From Hevea brasiliensis (lineage: Eukaryota; Streptophyta; Magnoliopsida; Malpighiales; Euphorbiaceae), in the NCBI RefSeq assembly GCF_030052815.1, contig NC_079496.1, positions 9,563,100 through 9,627,099 of the forward strand: a DNA stretch of 64,000 nucleotides, read 5' to 3'. The position numbers and the translations under genes are program-made. Each line of letters starts with the position of its first letter. Position 1 is the stretch's first letter. Positions 12,437-24,200 of the stretch are shown piece after piece. The notes beneath the pieces are model-generated. The model was not told the DNA's origin. It worked only from the letters and a program-made list of their open reading frames with translations, and did not search any database.

Positions 12437-12800
12437 TCTCTTAATTTTGTAAAAATTTACAGCTTCTCTCCGAATCTTTGTCTCACTACCCTCTTCTTTA
12501 TTTTTGTCTCACTCTCCTCTCTGTCTCGCTCTCTCTCATTTCTCCCTTCCTTGTTTATCTCTCTCTCTCCATCACCTTATATCTCTTATTTCTCGCTCCC
12601 CCTTTTCTTTCTCCCTATCCTTGTTTTTCATCTCACTCTTCTCTCTCTCTCTCTCCCTATTGTTGTTCCCTTCTTTTCCTTTCTATTTCTCCCCCAATAT
12701 TCATCCCTCTCTAATGAGACAGATGAAAGAGAGAAATAAGGAAAAAGAAGAGGAGAGACATGAATCAAAGATATATGAAAAGAGATACAAAATTAAGAGA
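12437..12800. repeat. Pyrimidine/purine foldback block bounded by a 15-bp inverted repeat
   Basis: TCTCTTAATTTTGTA at 12437-12451 is exactly inverted as TACAAAATTAAGAGA at 12786-12800. Between them about 250 bases are nearly all C and T (tandem CTCTCT and CCCTC runs), followed by about 75 bases nearly all A and G. The long Ser/Leu-rich frames across it on the plus strand come from the CT repeats and are not genes. Confidence 0.6.
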
Positions 12801-14300
12801 AGGAGGAGAGAGAGATTAAAATAATTAATTATAAAATTGAAGAATAAAATTATAAATAATTATAATATTTAAAAAGTAAATAATATTTAATTTTAAATAA
12901 TAATGAACAAAATTAGTGAAATTACCTAAGCATGTACGATAAAAATAAAATTAAGAAACTAAATATATTTTTGAATATATAAACTATATAAGTTTCTGCA
13001 TATCGCAAAGGATAAGATTAGCATTTGTCTGATGGGCAGAACTTGTGTGTGGGCCATGGTTGCTTCTAATGTGGGCATGATGACGTGGCTCAATCAGTAG
13101 GCCTTTTCCATCCCACCAGATATGCCTTTCATCATATTCATAGGCATATTCCCCCTTTTTTCTTTTTTTTTTTGTCTAAATATTGATACTGCTAGAATAT
13201 CCCTAGAATTATTTTCCCAATTATTCTCTACCTCTGAATAAGGAAATTATTGAGCGGTCTCAAACATATGTGCATCATCACCCATAAAATATATGAATTT
13301 TTTAATTTAAAATTTAAAGTAAATATTTATGTAAAATTAATTAATATATAATTTTAAAAGATAAATATTTAAATTTTAATATATGAAAAGTGATTGATTG
13401 AGATATAAACCCATTTGAAATCAATTGCAATCACTTATGGGAAAGAATATAAATATATATTGTGAGAAATGTCACTCTCAAAATTTATTCATGTGCAAAG
13501 TGATTCAATAAAAATCCAAAAAGAAACCCCAAGAAAAAGCAATTTGCACTTTCTTTAAGAGGCAATGACTTGGGAAAAAAAAAAAAAAAAAAGAAGAGAA
13601 AATGACAATAAGTTTACTGTCAACAGAAAGTAAAACAACTTTAATCAAACCCTCTGATCCTTGGAAAAACAAATAAGTTGTATGTGTAAATCCTGTGCAT
13701 TGAAGCAAGAATTAATAATGTTAATTAAAATTTTATATTTTTGATGAATACAAAAAAAAAAGAGATAGAACAGGATGATTTGATTATTGGTTTATCAAAT
13801 TTTAAAAATGGAGGATTCTCTTTGTATGATAGTTATAGCCTTTTATGTTCAATATATCAATTAATTTTTAGTTTCTCTATATTACTTTAAAAATAAAAAT
13901 AAAAAAATTCAATAAATATCTAATAACTCCAACATCAAATTTATTTGAATATTTTTTAAAATAATTGAAAGAAGACTTAGTTGTTATTTTTATAAAATGT
14001 TGAAGACTAAAATGTAATATATTATTCTAATATGTCAATCCTTTTGGGCCCCTATTGTGCCTTATGTCTCAAGTTTTACATTTATATCAAAATAATCTAA
14101 TTTATCATATGTCAATTTGACGATATAATTTTAAAAAAAAATATATAATTTAACCTTTTTTTCATTTTTTCTGTATATCAAAAAATGAAATCTCAGCTTA
14201 GTCTAATGTGATTCAGTAGCTGAATGCATATTACTCACTTGATAAAATCAAATTTGAGTCTCACTTTTCCAATTTTCCATTTAAAAAAAATTAGAATCAC
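12801..14300. other. AT-rich spacer, no gene seen
   Basis: Non-coding sequence with an A18 run near 13575 and AT-rich blocks. 13010-13200 is somewhat less AT-rich but unrecognised. Confidence 0.4.
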
Positions 14301-15060
14301 AAGCACTATCAACTCCAAGCATTAAAATTGAGAAAGGTGTTAGAGGGGGAAATCATTGAAGATCTGCAAAGCAAGATGTTACAACTTAGCAACATTCACA
14401 TTTTAGCCATGCTTGGAAAAATACAATCCTTGTTTTTTCCCCTTCATGCAATGTTTTACTTGCAGATCCAACGTTTCACATCATGGTTATATATCCATTC
14501 TTCAATGAATAGGGTAAAAAAACATGAATTTGATCCATTGTTTTCTACTTTATAAATTAGATGGTATACTCATTTATCATGATTTTAAGGATATTGTGAG
14601 ATCAAATTACAAAAATATAATATGTTTCAATTTTTATGGATTGAAGGTGGAGAATAATATAGGTAATTTTTGACTCAATGGGATTTCATATTTTTCATGG
14701 AGGAAGTGACCTCATATGAGCTCATTCCAAACTCTAGAGTAGAGCAAGCAGAAGGGGCAATTTTTGGCCTTGCCAAAAATTGTTGGATTCTGGGAGGGGA
14801 AAAGAAGGTGGGATTTATAGCCTCTTATTGAATGAATGAGGCCTGTTTTCTTATTTTAAGTTTTAACCATTTGAAGGACACCTGCTCTTTCTCTTTGGAA
14901 CAATGCTGTGGCTCTTCATGGTCATGGCTTTGTCAACATGCTTTTGCTCCACCCAAAAAATAATAATAATAATGACTTCCCCATTTTAGACACTTGCCAA
15001 ACAGTGAAACAAAAGGCTCTTTCAGTGAATTTGCCATGCAACCAATAAACAAAAGAACAC
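14301..15060. other. Less AT-rich non-coding segment with a short perfect hairpin
   Basis: The sequence is of more mixed composition than its surroundings but has no convincing frame. At 14758-14782 an 11-bp perfect stem (CAATTTTTGGC / GCCAAAAATTG) closes on a 3-base loop. No known plant microRNA was recognised there. A TAA/AAT triplet repeat lies near 14960. Confidence 0.4.
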
Positions 15061-16169
15061 CTATATATAATAAATTTTAGCCACAATCACTCAAATTTAC
15101 TTATTATTTTATTTTAATTATTATATTTTTAATTTATTTCAGTAAAATTATTTATATTTTAATTTTTTTTTATCAATAATCACTCAAATTATAATCTTGT
15201 TGAATATCTAATAAAACTCTTATTTGGTATGTTTTATGCAAATTTAAATTATAAAAAATTATATTTTACTAGATTATATTAAAATTTATTTCTTTATTTT
15301 TTTTAAATAGAAATTACTAAATGTAATAAGCAGTATAATTTATTTATTCCTTTAATTTTTTTAATCTGACCTAACAATAAGATATTATTATTTAAAATCA
15401 CGTAAAACACTCTATGTAAGAGTTTTATGAGAAATTCTATCATATTAATGAAAAAAAAAGAGTGATTTCATTAAAATAAATTAAAATATAATAACTGAAA
15501 TTAAATAATTTATAAAATTGAGTGCTATAATAAATAATTTCAAAAATTATTTATTATTTTAATATTTTTATAATTACAATTTAAAAATTTTAATTTTAAA
15601 TTATTTTTTAATTATTTTAAACTACTTTATTTAAAAAAAGTTTTTCTTAACAAGCAATAGTAAACATGCCCTAAGAGAACAGTGGGGCATTTTAGCACGG
15701 TTCACCCTATTTTTGCCTAATGCCTTTATTTTTTTCCCGGCATTCTCATGCAACTCTACACGTATGTTATTTCCTCGTAGTCTAGGCCCTGCCTCATTTT
15801 ACTTCTGTAATACCTTATCAATTCAAATTTCTTTAAAGTTGTTGCATGTATTTTCTGAATTCTAATTATATTTTAATTTGATCAATATAATAATTTCAAT
15901 TTTATAAATATGATTAAAGTCTGATGGAGTTACAATAAATTGTCTTTCATATTTCAATTTTTTTTATCCATAGATAGAATATATATAAATTAGGGACAAA
16001 AATAAATAATTATTAAAATTATGACAATTTTAATAAAATTTTTATTTTTATATAATTTCACATACTTTATATTTAATATGAAATTTTAAAATACTTAACA
16101 CTTGAGTATGCACGAACCTTTGTATTTTAATCTATTAATTGTCTATTTAGTATTATATTTAAAGGGTTA
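15061..16169. other. AT-rich spacer with repeat fragments
   Basis: Non-coding. 15540-15670 resembles the right part of the AT-rich MITE-like family described at 16170. 16010-16110 is one copy of the dispersed repeat also found at about 51745 and 51975. Confidence 0.4.
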
Positions 16170-16590
16170 ATACTATTTTTTTAAATAAAAATATTATTTT
16201 AAATATTATTAATAAAATAATTTAAAAAATATATTTTATTATTTTAATATTTTTATAATTAAAAATTATTAAATTTAATTTTAAATTATTTTTTAATTAT
16301 CTCTAATTAATATATTTAAAAAATAAACATCTTAAAAGTAATTTTAATAACCATTTAATGATTTGTTTTATATTGAATTTGAAATGATGAAATTATTTTT
16401 TTAATAAATTTATTATTTTAAATATTATTAAAAAAATAAATTAAAAAAAAATTATTATACTATCTTAATATTTTTATATTTAAAATTAATTAAATTTAAA
16501 TTTTAATTATTTTTTAATAATTAATAATTAATATATTTAAAAAAATAATTACCTCAATAATAATTTTAATAATAATTTAATCTTAAAATA
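16170..16590. mobile_element. Two adjacent copies of an AT-rich MITE-like repeat
   Basis: The core TATTATTTTAAATATTATTA occurs near 16192 and again near 16411. After each, the same order of short motifs follows, ending in TTAATATATTTAAAAAA and then TAATTTTAATAA. Related copies lie at 19411-19614 and 49310-49515. The family codes for nothing. Its ends are best defined in the 19.4 kb copy. Confidence 0.45.
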
Positions 16591-17164
16591 ATATGATGTT
16601 ATTGATAACGTCAAATCCAATGAGCTTTTAATAAAGTTTCAGCGCGTGGGAAACAATTCCTGGATGGAAGCTTGGGGGTGGCCTTCTAAACGAAGAAAAA
16701 TAAAAAATTGCAACGTAAAATAATCAAAATGCGCTTTGCCACTTTCCGCCTGGCCACTTCGAAAGGGTATCCAATGACTTGGCCTTCCTTTTGAAGTTTT
16801 TATATGTCGGCGTTTTCTCATATCGCGATATAATAAAATATAAATGAATTTCAAAGTTCAGAAAATTGCTTCTACAAATTGAGTATAATATTTTTAAATA
16901 TCCGTTTCGTAGATATATTTATTTTTTATTTTAATTTATATAGTTGTCAATTAAATTTAGTAACAAAAAAATTATTTTAAGCAATTTTTTTATACAATTA
17001 ACTTTGATAATAATTGAAACTCAAAATCTCAAAAATATTGACTATTACTAAACTAAAGCTATTGATTAAATTTTTTTTTTAATTTTTAATTAGTTTATAC
17101 AGAGATATCTTAAACAACCTTTATAAAAAAAATTAATAAATTTAAATTTTAAACCTTGAAAATG
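16591..17164. other. Spacer with a small GC-richer patch
   Basis: 16630-16850 is less AT-rich (for example GGCGTTTTCTCATATCGCG), with a 71-codon minus-strand frame of no known family. The remainder is AT-rich and empty. Confidence 0.35.
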
Positions 17165-18316
17165 GTCCAAACTTAGTATTGATCAAGTGTTTTAACTTAA
17201 AGTTTTGATGATAATAAATGATTAGCATGTTACTAATAATAGAAGTATGCATAATAAGATTGTTGTATGATATAAATCCGATAATTTTAAATTATTTCAA
17301 ATCAATAATGAAAAATAATAAGATAAGGAAGCAAATCGATAAGATATTCTATAGTGTATTTTTATTTAATTTTATACTTTGTAAATCTCATTTTATTATT
17401 TGTATTGACTTAAGTTTAAGTGTTGTATATAAAATTTTTACTTGGCTTAATTTTTATCTAATTCTTGATTAAGAGAAATAAAATAAAATCTTCACTTTTA
17501 AAAATATAAAATTATTATTAGAAAGTGTTTTGGTTGAAAAATAAATTGAATTAACTTTCCAATACTTCGAATTGATAAAAAAATTGATTTATGAGTCAAA
17601 AGTTATATTTTTTTTTTAAGTTTTTAGGAAAATATAATAGAAGAGACTTCAGTTGCTGAAGTCAACTTGAACAGCTGAAGTAAGGGACTTTGACAATTAA
17701 AGTTAACTTTTTAAAAATAACATTTTGGTAAAAAGAACTACGGCAGCCAAAATAGGAAACTTCGATAGTTGAACCTAAGTTTATAAAAATTGAAATAACG
17801 GATTTTTAAATGGTGGAACGGCTATATCTGCATTTAATGTACCGTAACAGTCATTTTTGCTAAAACTATAAATAAACTTTTATTGTGATCTAGCAAATTC
17901 TCTCTCTACAACTTGAGCCAAACATTTAGTTATTTGAGAGTTAGTTTTAATTGTAAGTCTTTGATTATTCTGACGTTAAAAGTGAAGTTATTAAGCGTGA
18001 TTATTGTATTTAAGAGATTTATTGAGCATTAGATTGCTATTATTTGAAAAGGAGATTGTAAAAGAGTTAAGTTTTTGCTTTTGAAAATTGTAAAGGGTTT
18101 GATTTTCATTAAATAATATAGATAATAGAGTTAACCCTCAAAGCCTGATTGTTAGCATTGAGTAGAGATAATTTAGTAGGCTAGCATCCTATCTAAATCA
18201 TTTCGACTTATGGCGCTTAAGTTGCTATGCTATAAGGAGTTTAATTTGTGTCTCTACTAACAGCTTAAACATTTGGTACAATACTAAACATTCGATCATC
18301 CAATTGGTATCAAAGC
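17165..18316 (+). mobile_element. Copia-type LTR relic followed by a primer-binding site
   Basis: 17175-17220 (TTGATCAAGTGTTTTAACTT, then TTTTGATGATAATAAATGA) has the style of a copia LTR start. A TATA-like CTATAAATAAAC at 17867-17878 and a CT-rich transcript start fit an LTR promoter. TGGTATCAAAGC at 18305-18316 closely matches the plus-strand primer-binding site used with initiator tRNA-Met (TGGTATCAGAGC is usual). No gag or pol follows within the window. The exact LTR ends are uncertain, and the match to the SIRE/Maximus group is from memory. Confidence 0.45.
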
Positions 18317-18688
18317 TGTGGTTATGAGTTCAAATCCCTGACAAATATTAGGGGAGAGATTATTGGCATGTACAAAAAAATTGTCAAACCGATCAATTCA
18401 AATAATTTCAAAATAAAATTAGTAGTTTTATACATTTAAATATTTATTATAGTTTAAAAATAATTATAAATCAAATTTTCAGTTTGGGTTTCCAAGTTAA
18501 CATAATAAAAGTTTAACCCATATTGACTCGTGTATAGTCTTAATTAGTATTGAGTGGGATAGCTCAATTGATCAGCATTCTATTTATATTATTTTAGCTC
18601 ATGGCGCTTGAGCTATTTCGCTATAAGGAGTTGAAGTAACACTTTTACTAACAGTTTAAACTTTTGGCACGGTGTTAAGCATCGGATC
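18155..18688 (+). repeat. Direct repeat pair of about 140 bases, 391 bases apart
   Basis: Copy A (18155-18297) and copy B (18545-18688) share GGCGCTT, CTATAAGGAGTT, CTAACAG.TTAAAC and TTTGG.AC in the same order with moderate divergence. Copy A lies just before the primer-binding-like site. The arrangement may be remnants of two LTR ends or a nested duplication. No coding potential was seen. Confidence 0.6.
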
Positions 18689-19410
18689 TTTACTTAAAAC
18701 AGAGTTAAATAATTTGAATATTGACCATATTTTACAATATATGAACTTAGGTGGTTATATAGATTATACTATAATATGCATGTGTATATAAATAAATAAT
18801 AATTTACTTATATATTTTTATAAACAATTATATGAAATTATTATATTTGAATAAAAATACTTTTTTCTTTAAAATTTCAAAGTTGGCTTAGCGCTAGCAC
18901 ATAAATAGGCTAGTTAATACACAACATTAATTTTTTGGTTTCATTAACCATAGTCCATAACAATAAGATTCTTAGAAAATAAAAGTTTAATTGCAAAATT
19001 TTACATACTATTAAGATAGAAATTAACTATATATATTGAGCCTACATAATGACAATAAATTTTATGATTGCTAACAATAATCTAGATAGGATTATTTTAC
19101 TAAAAAAATGAATTCATATAAAGTAATACAATTACACAACAATCTGGTACATGCCTAGTATGATTTATTTCCATATTTTGAGAAAATATTGCAGACATAA
19201 GTATAATAAATTTGCATATTTTTTAAAATAATAAAGTCACAAAAAATACATATATAAATAACTTTTTAATAAAGGGAATAAAGAAGTGAATTAATAAATA
19301 ATTAGACCGGTGATGTAGAATTATTTTAAAGTGCTTTTAAAATTAAAATTTGGAGTTTTGGAATCATTTTTATTTTATTTAAATATTATTTTGACCTGAG
19401 TATGAATTAG
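18689..19410. other. AT-rich spacer, nothing recognised
   Basis: Non-coding, with scattered homopolymer and ATATA runs. No element ends were seen. Confidence 0.4.
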
Positions 19411-19614
19411 ATCCTATTTGATATTCAATTATTTTTGGGAAAAAAATTACTTTATTTAAAAAAAATATTATTTTAAATATGATTAAAAAATAATAATAAT
19501 AAATTATTTAATTATTTTTAAATTTTAATGATTATAACATATAAATTTAATTTTAATATATATTATAAAAAGTATTTTTTCAATAATACTTTCGATAATA
19601 ATACTAAATAGAAC
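19411..19614. mobile_element. AT-rich MITE-like element with terminal inverted repeats
   Basis: The left end TCCTATTTGATATTCAATTA pairs imperfectly with the reverse complement of the right end, GTTCTATTTAGTATTATTAT. The interior carries AATATTATTTTAAATATGAT, shared with 16170-16590 and 49310-49515. It sits immediately upstream of the KRP promoter region. Confidence 0.5.
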
Positions 19615-19620
19615 TTGTGA

Positions 19621-19710
19621 TACCACCAGAAATAAATAAAAAAGAAGGGAAAATGTCACGAGAAATACCACCAGAAATAAATAAAAAAGAAGGGAAAATG
19701 TCACGAGAAA
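19621..19710. repeat. Perfect 45-bp tandem duplication upstream of KRP
   Basis: 19621-19665 is repeated base for base at 19666-19710; the unit starts TACCACCAGAAATAAATAAA and ends AATGTCACGAGAAA. There are two units only. It lies about 280 bases before the KRP start codon, so within the probable promoter. Confidence 0.95.
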
Positions 19711-19856
19711 TTCAAAGCACAGAGCCAACGCAGGGGAGTAATAGGCATAGCCCCTGAAGGCCCACACTCTCTTAACTTTCCTTTTCTCTTCTTCGCTCAC
19801 AACTCCAGAAGTACAAATACAAATCCACCGTCTTATTTTTTTCTTTCTTTCAAATT

Positions 19857-19989
19857 CCTCTCTCTCTCTAACCAACAACTGCGAAAGCCACCTCCAAACG
19901 CTGCACCCCTCTCCCCCGCCCCGCCCCTCTCTCTCTCTCTCTCTCTGCGTCCCTTCCTCTCTCGCGCTCTCTTCCTCCATGAGAGATAA
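19857..19989 (+). promoter_or_regulatory. CT-rich leader of KRP with an overlapping upstream start codon
   Basis: CT microsatellites (about 19857-19869 and 19927-19946) lead into the KRP start, as is common in plant 5' leaders. An upstream ATG at 19979-19981 opens an 8-codon frame that ends with TGA at 20003-20005. It is out of frame with KRP and overlaps its start codon at 19990. If the transcript starts before 19979, ribosomes must skip this ATG by leaky scanning to make KRP. The transcript start is inferred. Confidence 0.6.
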
Positions 19990-22900
19990 ATGGGGAAGTA
20001 TATGAGGAAGGCCAAAACGACAGGCGAGGTAGCTGTTATGGACCTCTCCCTTGGTGTCCGTACCCGCGCCAAAACCCTAGCCCTTCAACGCCAAGCCATA
20101 TTGCCTCAGCCTCCTCCTGCTCCTGCTCAGCCTCCTCCGCAGCCTGCCTTTGGGTACCTCCAGCTCCGTAGCCGTCGCCTTGTTAAGCCGCCGATTCTTG
20201 TACATGATTCCAAGCGGCAAAAACATGGTCACAATAAAGAGGCGCAAAACCCTAACGCTAATTCGATGGCGGGTTCGAGAGTGCGGGTGGGTTCTACGGA
20301 TTCCGGAACTAATGGGGCGGGTCAAAAGAAGGATGTGAATGGCGAAAATAAAGAAGAGGATATACAAGAGAAGCACAATGACGGCGAGCATAACAACAAT
20401 AACGATACCGATATTAATGAGAGCAAGGATTTGGGCATTGAGGCTTCGTTTGGAGAGAACGTTTTGGACATTGAAGGTAGAGAGAGGTGGGTGTTCTGGT
20501 GATTTAATTTTTATTTGTTCAGTTTGGGTCTTTTTAAGGAGGTTTTTATTTTTTATTTTTTTTTAATTTATGTTTGGCTGGTGGTAAATGGAGAGAAACA
20601 GAAGGATTGGGGTTTTCTTTGGTCTCTATTTTGGGGGTTCAGGGGATTCTCTGTCTTATTTGTCTTGATTGCCGACAATTTGAGGGTGCGATTGGGTTTT
20701 TTTTTTTGTTGATATAATTTATAGAGTATAATCAAAGGGATATTGTTAATATGTTATAGTTTTGTTTGGTTGCTAAGAAACTGGAGAGGAGGATACAATT
20801 TCACTCTATGAACGTTTAAATTTTTTTTTTTGTGAGTGGGGGGAGGGGGTGGGTGACGTTCTTACACTTTTCTTGTGTTTCCTCTGTTTGGTTTCTGAGA
20901 AAACGGGGCATTACTTTTTGGTTTTTTGAATATTTTTGTTTCCTGAAACTAAACATGTATTTAAGCAGTGTCAGTGGCAGCTTTTTTTTGAGCTTTCATG
21001 GGATAGGCTTTATTTTTTACATTTTTATTTTTAATTAATGTTAATATTATTATTTTGGATAAAAGATCACGTGGATTCAAAATTTATTCCATTTTTGTTC
21101 CTAAAATTACTAATACTTCAAAAGTTTCTGCGCTTATAACACAAATTTCAACCAGCCTTTTGTCCTTCAATATGACTTTCTTTGTGTGAATATTGCTCCG
21201 TGCTCTGTTTTGTTACTGGAAAAATGTGGATTGGAGATTCTACAGACTACAGATGCCTGAATCTGAAATTTTCCCACTGAGATCAATCTAAGCTATTCAT
21301 GTTGGTTGATTCCAATTTGTTTTCACCGATAATTTCCTTCTTTTACAGGAATTTATTTCATAAAATTGCTTATTTTCCATGGATGCATTGCTTGTTCGTT
21401 TAGGTCTTTTAGACCTTAAATCAACTACTTCCTTCTTTATTTTATGAATTTTTTTTAATACTTGAAACATCATCTTTCGCTTGTAGCTGAGTGATTTATG
21501 TTGAGGGAATTTATGGCTTCATGATGATTGATATTTTGGGTTTTTATGCTTTTGGTTTAAAAACTAGTTTTTTATGTGAATTTCTTGGCAATGATTTCCC
21601 TATGTTTGCCTTTCTCCCTCCTTGCTTGAGCTGTTATCTGTTTCAAAGTTTTGATTTTTTAAATTTTTATTGCATGCTAAGTGAATTATAGTCTTGTTTG
21701 CTTCTGTAGTGATGTTGGGTTTGAAAATTTTGGATCTAATCTTCTAATTTGCTTCCAGAACTTTTATTTGCAGAGCAATAAAAATTATTGTGACATCATT
21801 GCTGCTGGTGTTTTGTGTTTGGAAAATGGTGAAATCTCATTATACTTTGTTCCCTGAAACATGGCTTCTTGCCTTATGAGTGATTAAATTGCTCATTCCT
21901 TCAATTTGGTTTACATTTCTAGAATGTTGTCGGTTATAGTTGCATATATATATTAGGCCTTAGGTACTCAGTCATGAATGCCATTGCAGTATTTAATCAC
22001 AAGATATGCAGTTTTTTGTTGGTTTCTTAGTCAGTGGATGCCTTGACAGTTTTTAACACTATAATTTTGCTTTTAGTATTTTATAGATGAATATGAATAT
22101 GCTTAAAGCGTGGTCAGCTTGGTTGTAAGGCTTCATTTTCGTCTCTATTTTTTTAATCTCTGTTTTGACATAGGATGCTTTGATTAGAATTTTTTTATTA
22201 GCTATGTAACATTTTACCTGCTGCTTTTTTGTTTATTGTGTCCTCTTCTACTTTTTATGTTATGTTTTAAGTAGAAGAAATATTGTCGGTTGAAGCATGT
22301 CAAGGTGGTGAAATAAGGCCCTTGTTTGGTACTGCTAATTAAGGCCTTTTTTTTTTTTTCCCTTTTATTATTGTGGTTGAAGTAAAAAAGGTTTTCACTG
22401 CCTTTTGCAATGGCATGATTATGTACTGTGCTTTAAGTGTCTTCAAGTGGCTATTGTGTTCGTGATTGTTTACCTTGCGGTTTATGTTTTATCCTGCATG
22501 ATGAGGTTGAAGAGATAATGAGAAACAGCAACGGACTTACCTTAGTGGGCTTTTAAAATTAAGTTTTTAACTTTTAGATACTGTTATCTTTTTCATATAT
22601 TCTTATTTATCATCCTTGCTGCAAATTACGGTTCTGTGCTATGAGATTTGTATAGTTGATATATGTGTTATTGTAATTAGTTTTATGCAGTTTACCTTGT
22701 GTATAGTCCTTTGTCATTGTTGTGTTTTTGGTGACAGAAGCACTCGGGAATCCACTCCTTGCAGTTTGATAAGGGACCCAGAAACCATTAGAACCCCTGG
22801 TTCGACTACTAGACCTGCCAGCTCAACTGAAATTAGCAGGAGATTACAGAACTCCACGCGTAGACACATTCCAACAGCACATGAAATGGACGAGTTCTTT

Positions 22901-23142
22901 GCTGGAGCTGAACAAGAGCAGCAGAGACAATTTATTGAGAAGTACATGCTACTTAGATTTTGTTTTAGCTTCTCTTCATGATTGCTTTTAGTTTTTGAGT
23001 TATCTTGCTTGAGATGCTCCAAGTGCAAACTTGCCTGTTATTAGCTAATAGCAACGTTGGTTCTTTTGGCAGGTATAACTTTGACCCCGTTAATGACAAG
23101 CCACTCCCTGGACGTTATGAATGGGAGAAGCTGGATCCTTAG
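19990..23142 (+). CDS. KRP4: Cyclin-dependent kinase inhibitor, KRP/ICK family (KRP3/KRP4 type)
   Basis: KRP proteins bind and inhibit CDK-cyclin complexes in the nucleus, slowing G1/S entry and promoting endoreduplication. Coding exons: 19990-20486, 22738-22941 and 23073-23142, with GT-AG introns and matching phases, giving 256 residues. The N-terminus shows the KRP signatures [21 protein letters not shown] and YLQLRSRRL, a basic [10 protein letters not shown] patch that could act as a nuclear signal, and a low-complexity acidic Asn-rich middle (residues about 110-145). [12 protein letters not shown] follows. The C-terminal inhibitor domain (about residues 208-256) contains [16 protein letters not shown] and [17 protein letters not shown], which covers cyclin and CDK contacts. 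STPCSLIR and the C-terminal wording fit KRP4 better than KRP3, from memory. The first intron is 2.25 kb. This start is chosen because MGKYMRK is the conserved family beginning. A CT-rich leader and an overlapping upstream frame precede it. Nothing looks broken. Confidence 0.95.
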
Positions 23143-24200
23143 AAGACATTAGTACTCCATCAGTACCTGTCCTGCAAATTATCAGTTGATCTTGAGCTTA
23201 GGATTTTTTAAAGTAGCAGGAATTAGTTTTTAGTTCTAATTGTGATGGTGTTATTTCCATTTTCCATCACCCTTCTTTTACTTGTAAAGAAAGAAGTAGG
23301 ATTATCAAAACTGTGTAGACTAATGGTCTGTAACATAACGGGGGTTAGAGTTACACAACAAATACAAATCAAAGTCCTTTGTCTAACAGATCATCTGAGG
23401 GGGGGAGGGAAAGAAGAGGGTCTAGGGTTAGGTTCAGTCAATTAGGTCAGTCTTATCTGGTACAGAAATTGTCTAGATTTCCTTTGTGTACTGTATTTTC
23501 CTCCCCTTCTTTTGTCTATACTTGTAGTGATGGAACTCTTAAAAAACCCTTTTGGAATAAAAGATGACCCGTTCCCCTTCTTCATCTTTTGTCTTTTCCT
23601 CCAATTTCTATCAACTAATGTTCTCTGCACTGATAAATTTTTGCCTTTGTTTTCAACCATGTGAGACAAACAAGCATCTTTTATTAACTTTAGATGACGC
23701 GGCGCATCACTGGTCTGAGCGAAACGTTGATCATAACCGACTAGGTATTTTAACATTACTACGTGAGAATGGTTGGTGTTGGTGGTGGTTGTGGTAGGGT
23801 AGCCCTCTCTGTGTTTAATCGTATTTGGAAGAATTTTATTATCCATAATGCCATACGCATCTCTAACTTTCTTGCCTGCGACTTGCTTTTATACTCGACA
23901 ATTACAAATTTTTTGCAGCTTTAAGATCCTGGAATGGTAGAAGGCTTGGAAAGCGATTCTGTGGAGCTTTTAGAAAAGTGATAAAATTTCAGAATTTCAC
24001 TCTTTTGCTATTTATACAAGGGACAGAAAAGCAAAGCAGAAGAAATTGGTTGCAAAGAGTTTCTGTTTTGGCCTGGGCAGTTGAAAATTTCTATGGAATT
24101 TGAATGGGAAATTTATATAATCTTGTTTCAAAGTAAATCATTGCCATGGGATGATTTGAGAAAAGTAAATTAATCAGCAAAAGTCAAGTGTGAAGCTATG
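23143..24200. other. KRP 3' untranslated and downstream sequence
   Basis: Poly(A)-signal-like AATAAA lies at about 23557. A GT-rich GGTGGTGGTTGTGG stretch is near 23780. Short frames here are unconvincing, and no other gene was recognised. Confidence 0.45.

Noticed and set aside
12410..12824. Three overlapping plus-strand frames rich in Ser, Leu, Phe and Pro
   Set aside because: All three frames are open because the DNA is a CT repeat. No domain, and no sensible start or splice context.
14758..14782. microRNA precursor at the 11-bp hairpin
   Set aside because: The stem is too short for a plant precursor and contains no known mature microRNA.
19525..19980. Minus-strand open frame of 151 codons
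   Set aside because: Composed of Glu/Arg repeats from the CT microsatellite plus a phenylalanine-rich part produced by the 45-bp tandem repeat; it overlaps the KRP leader on the other strand.
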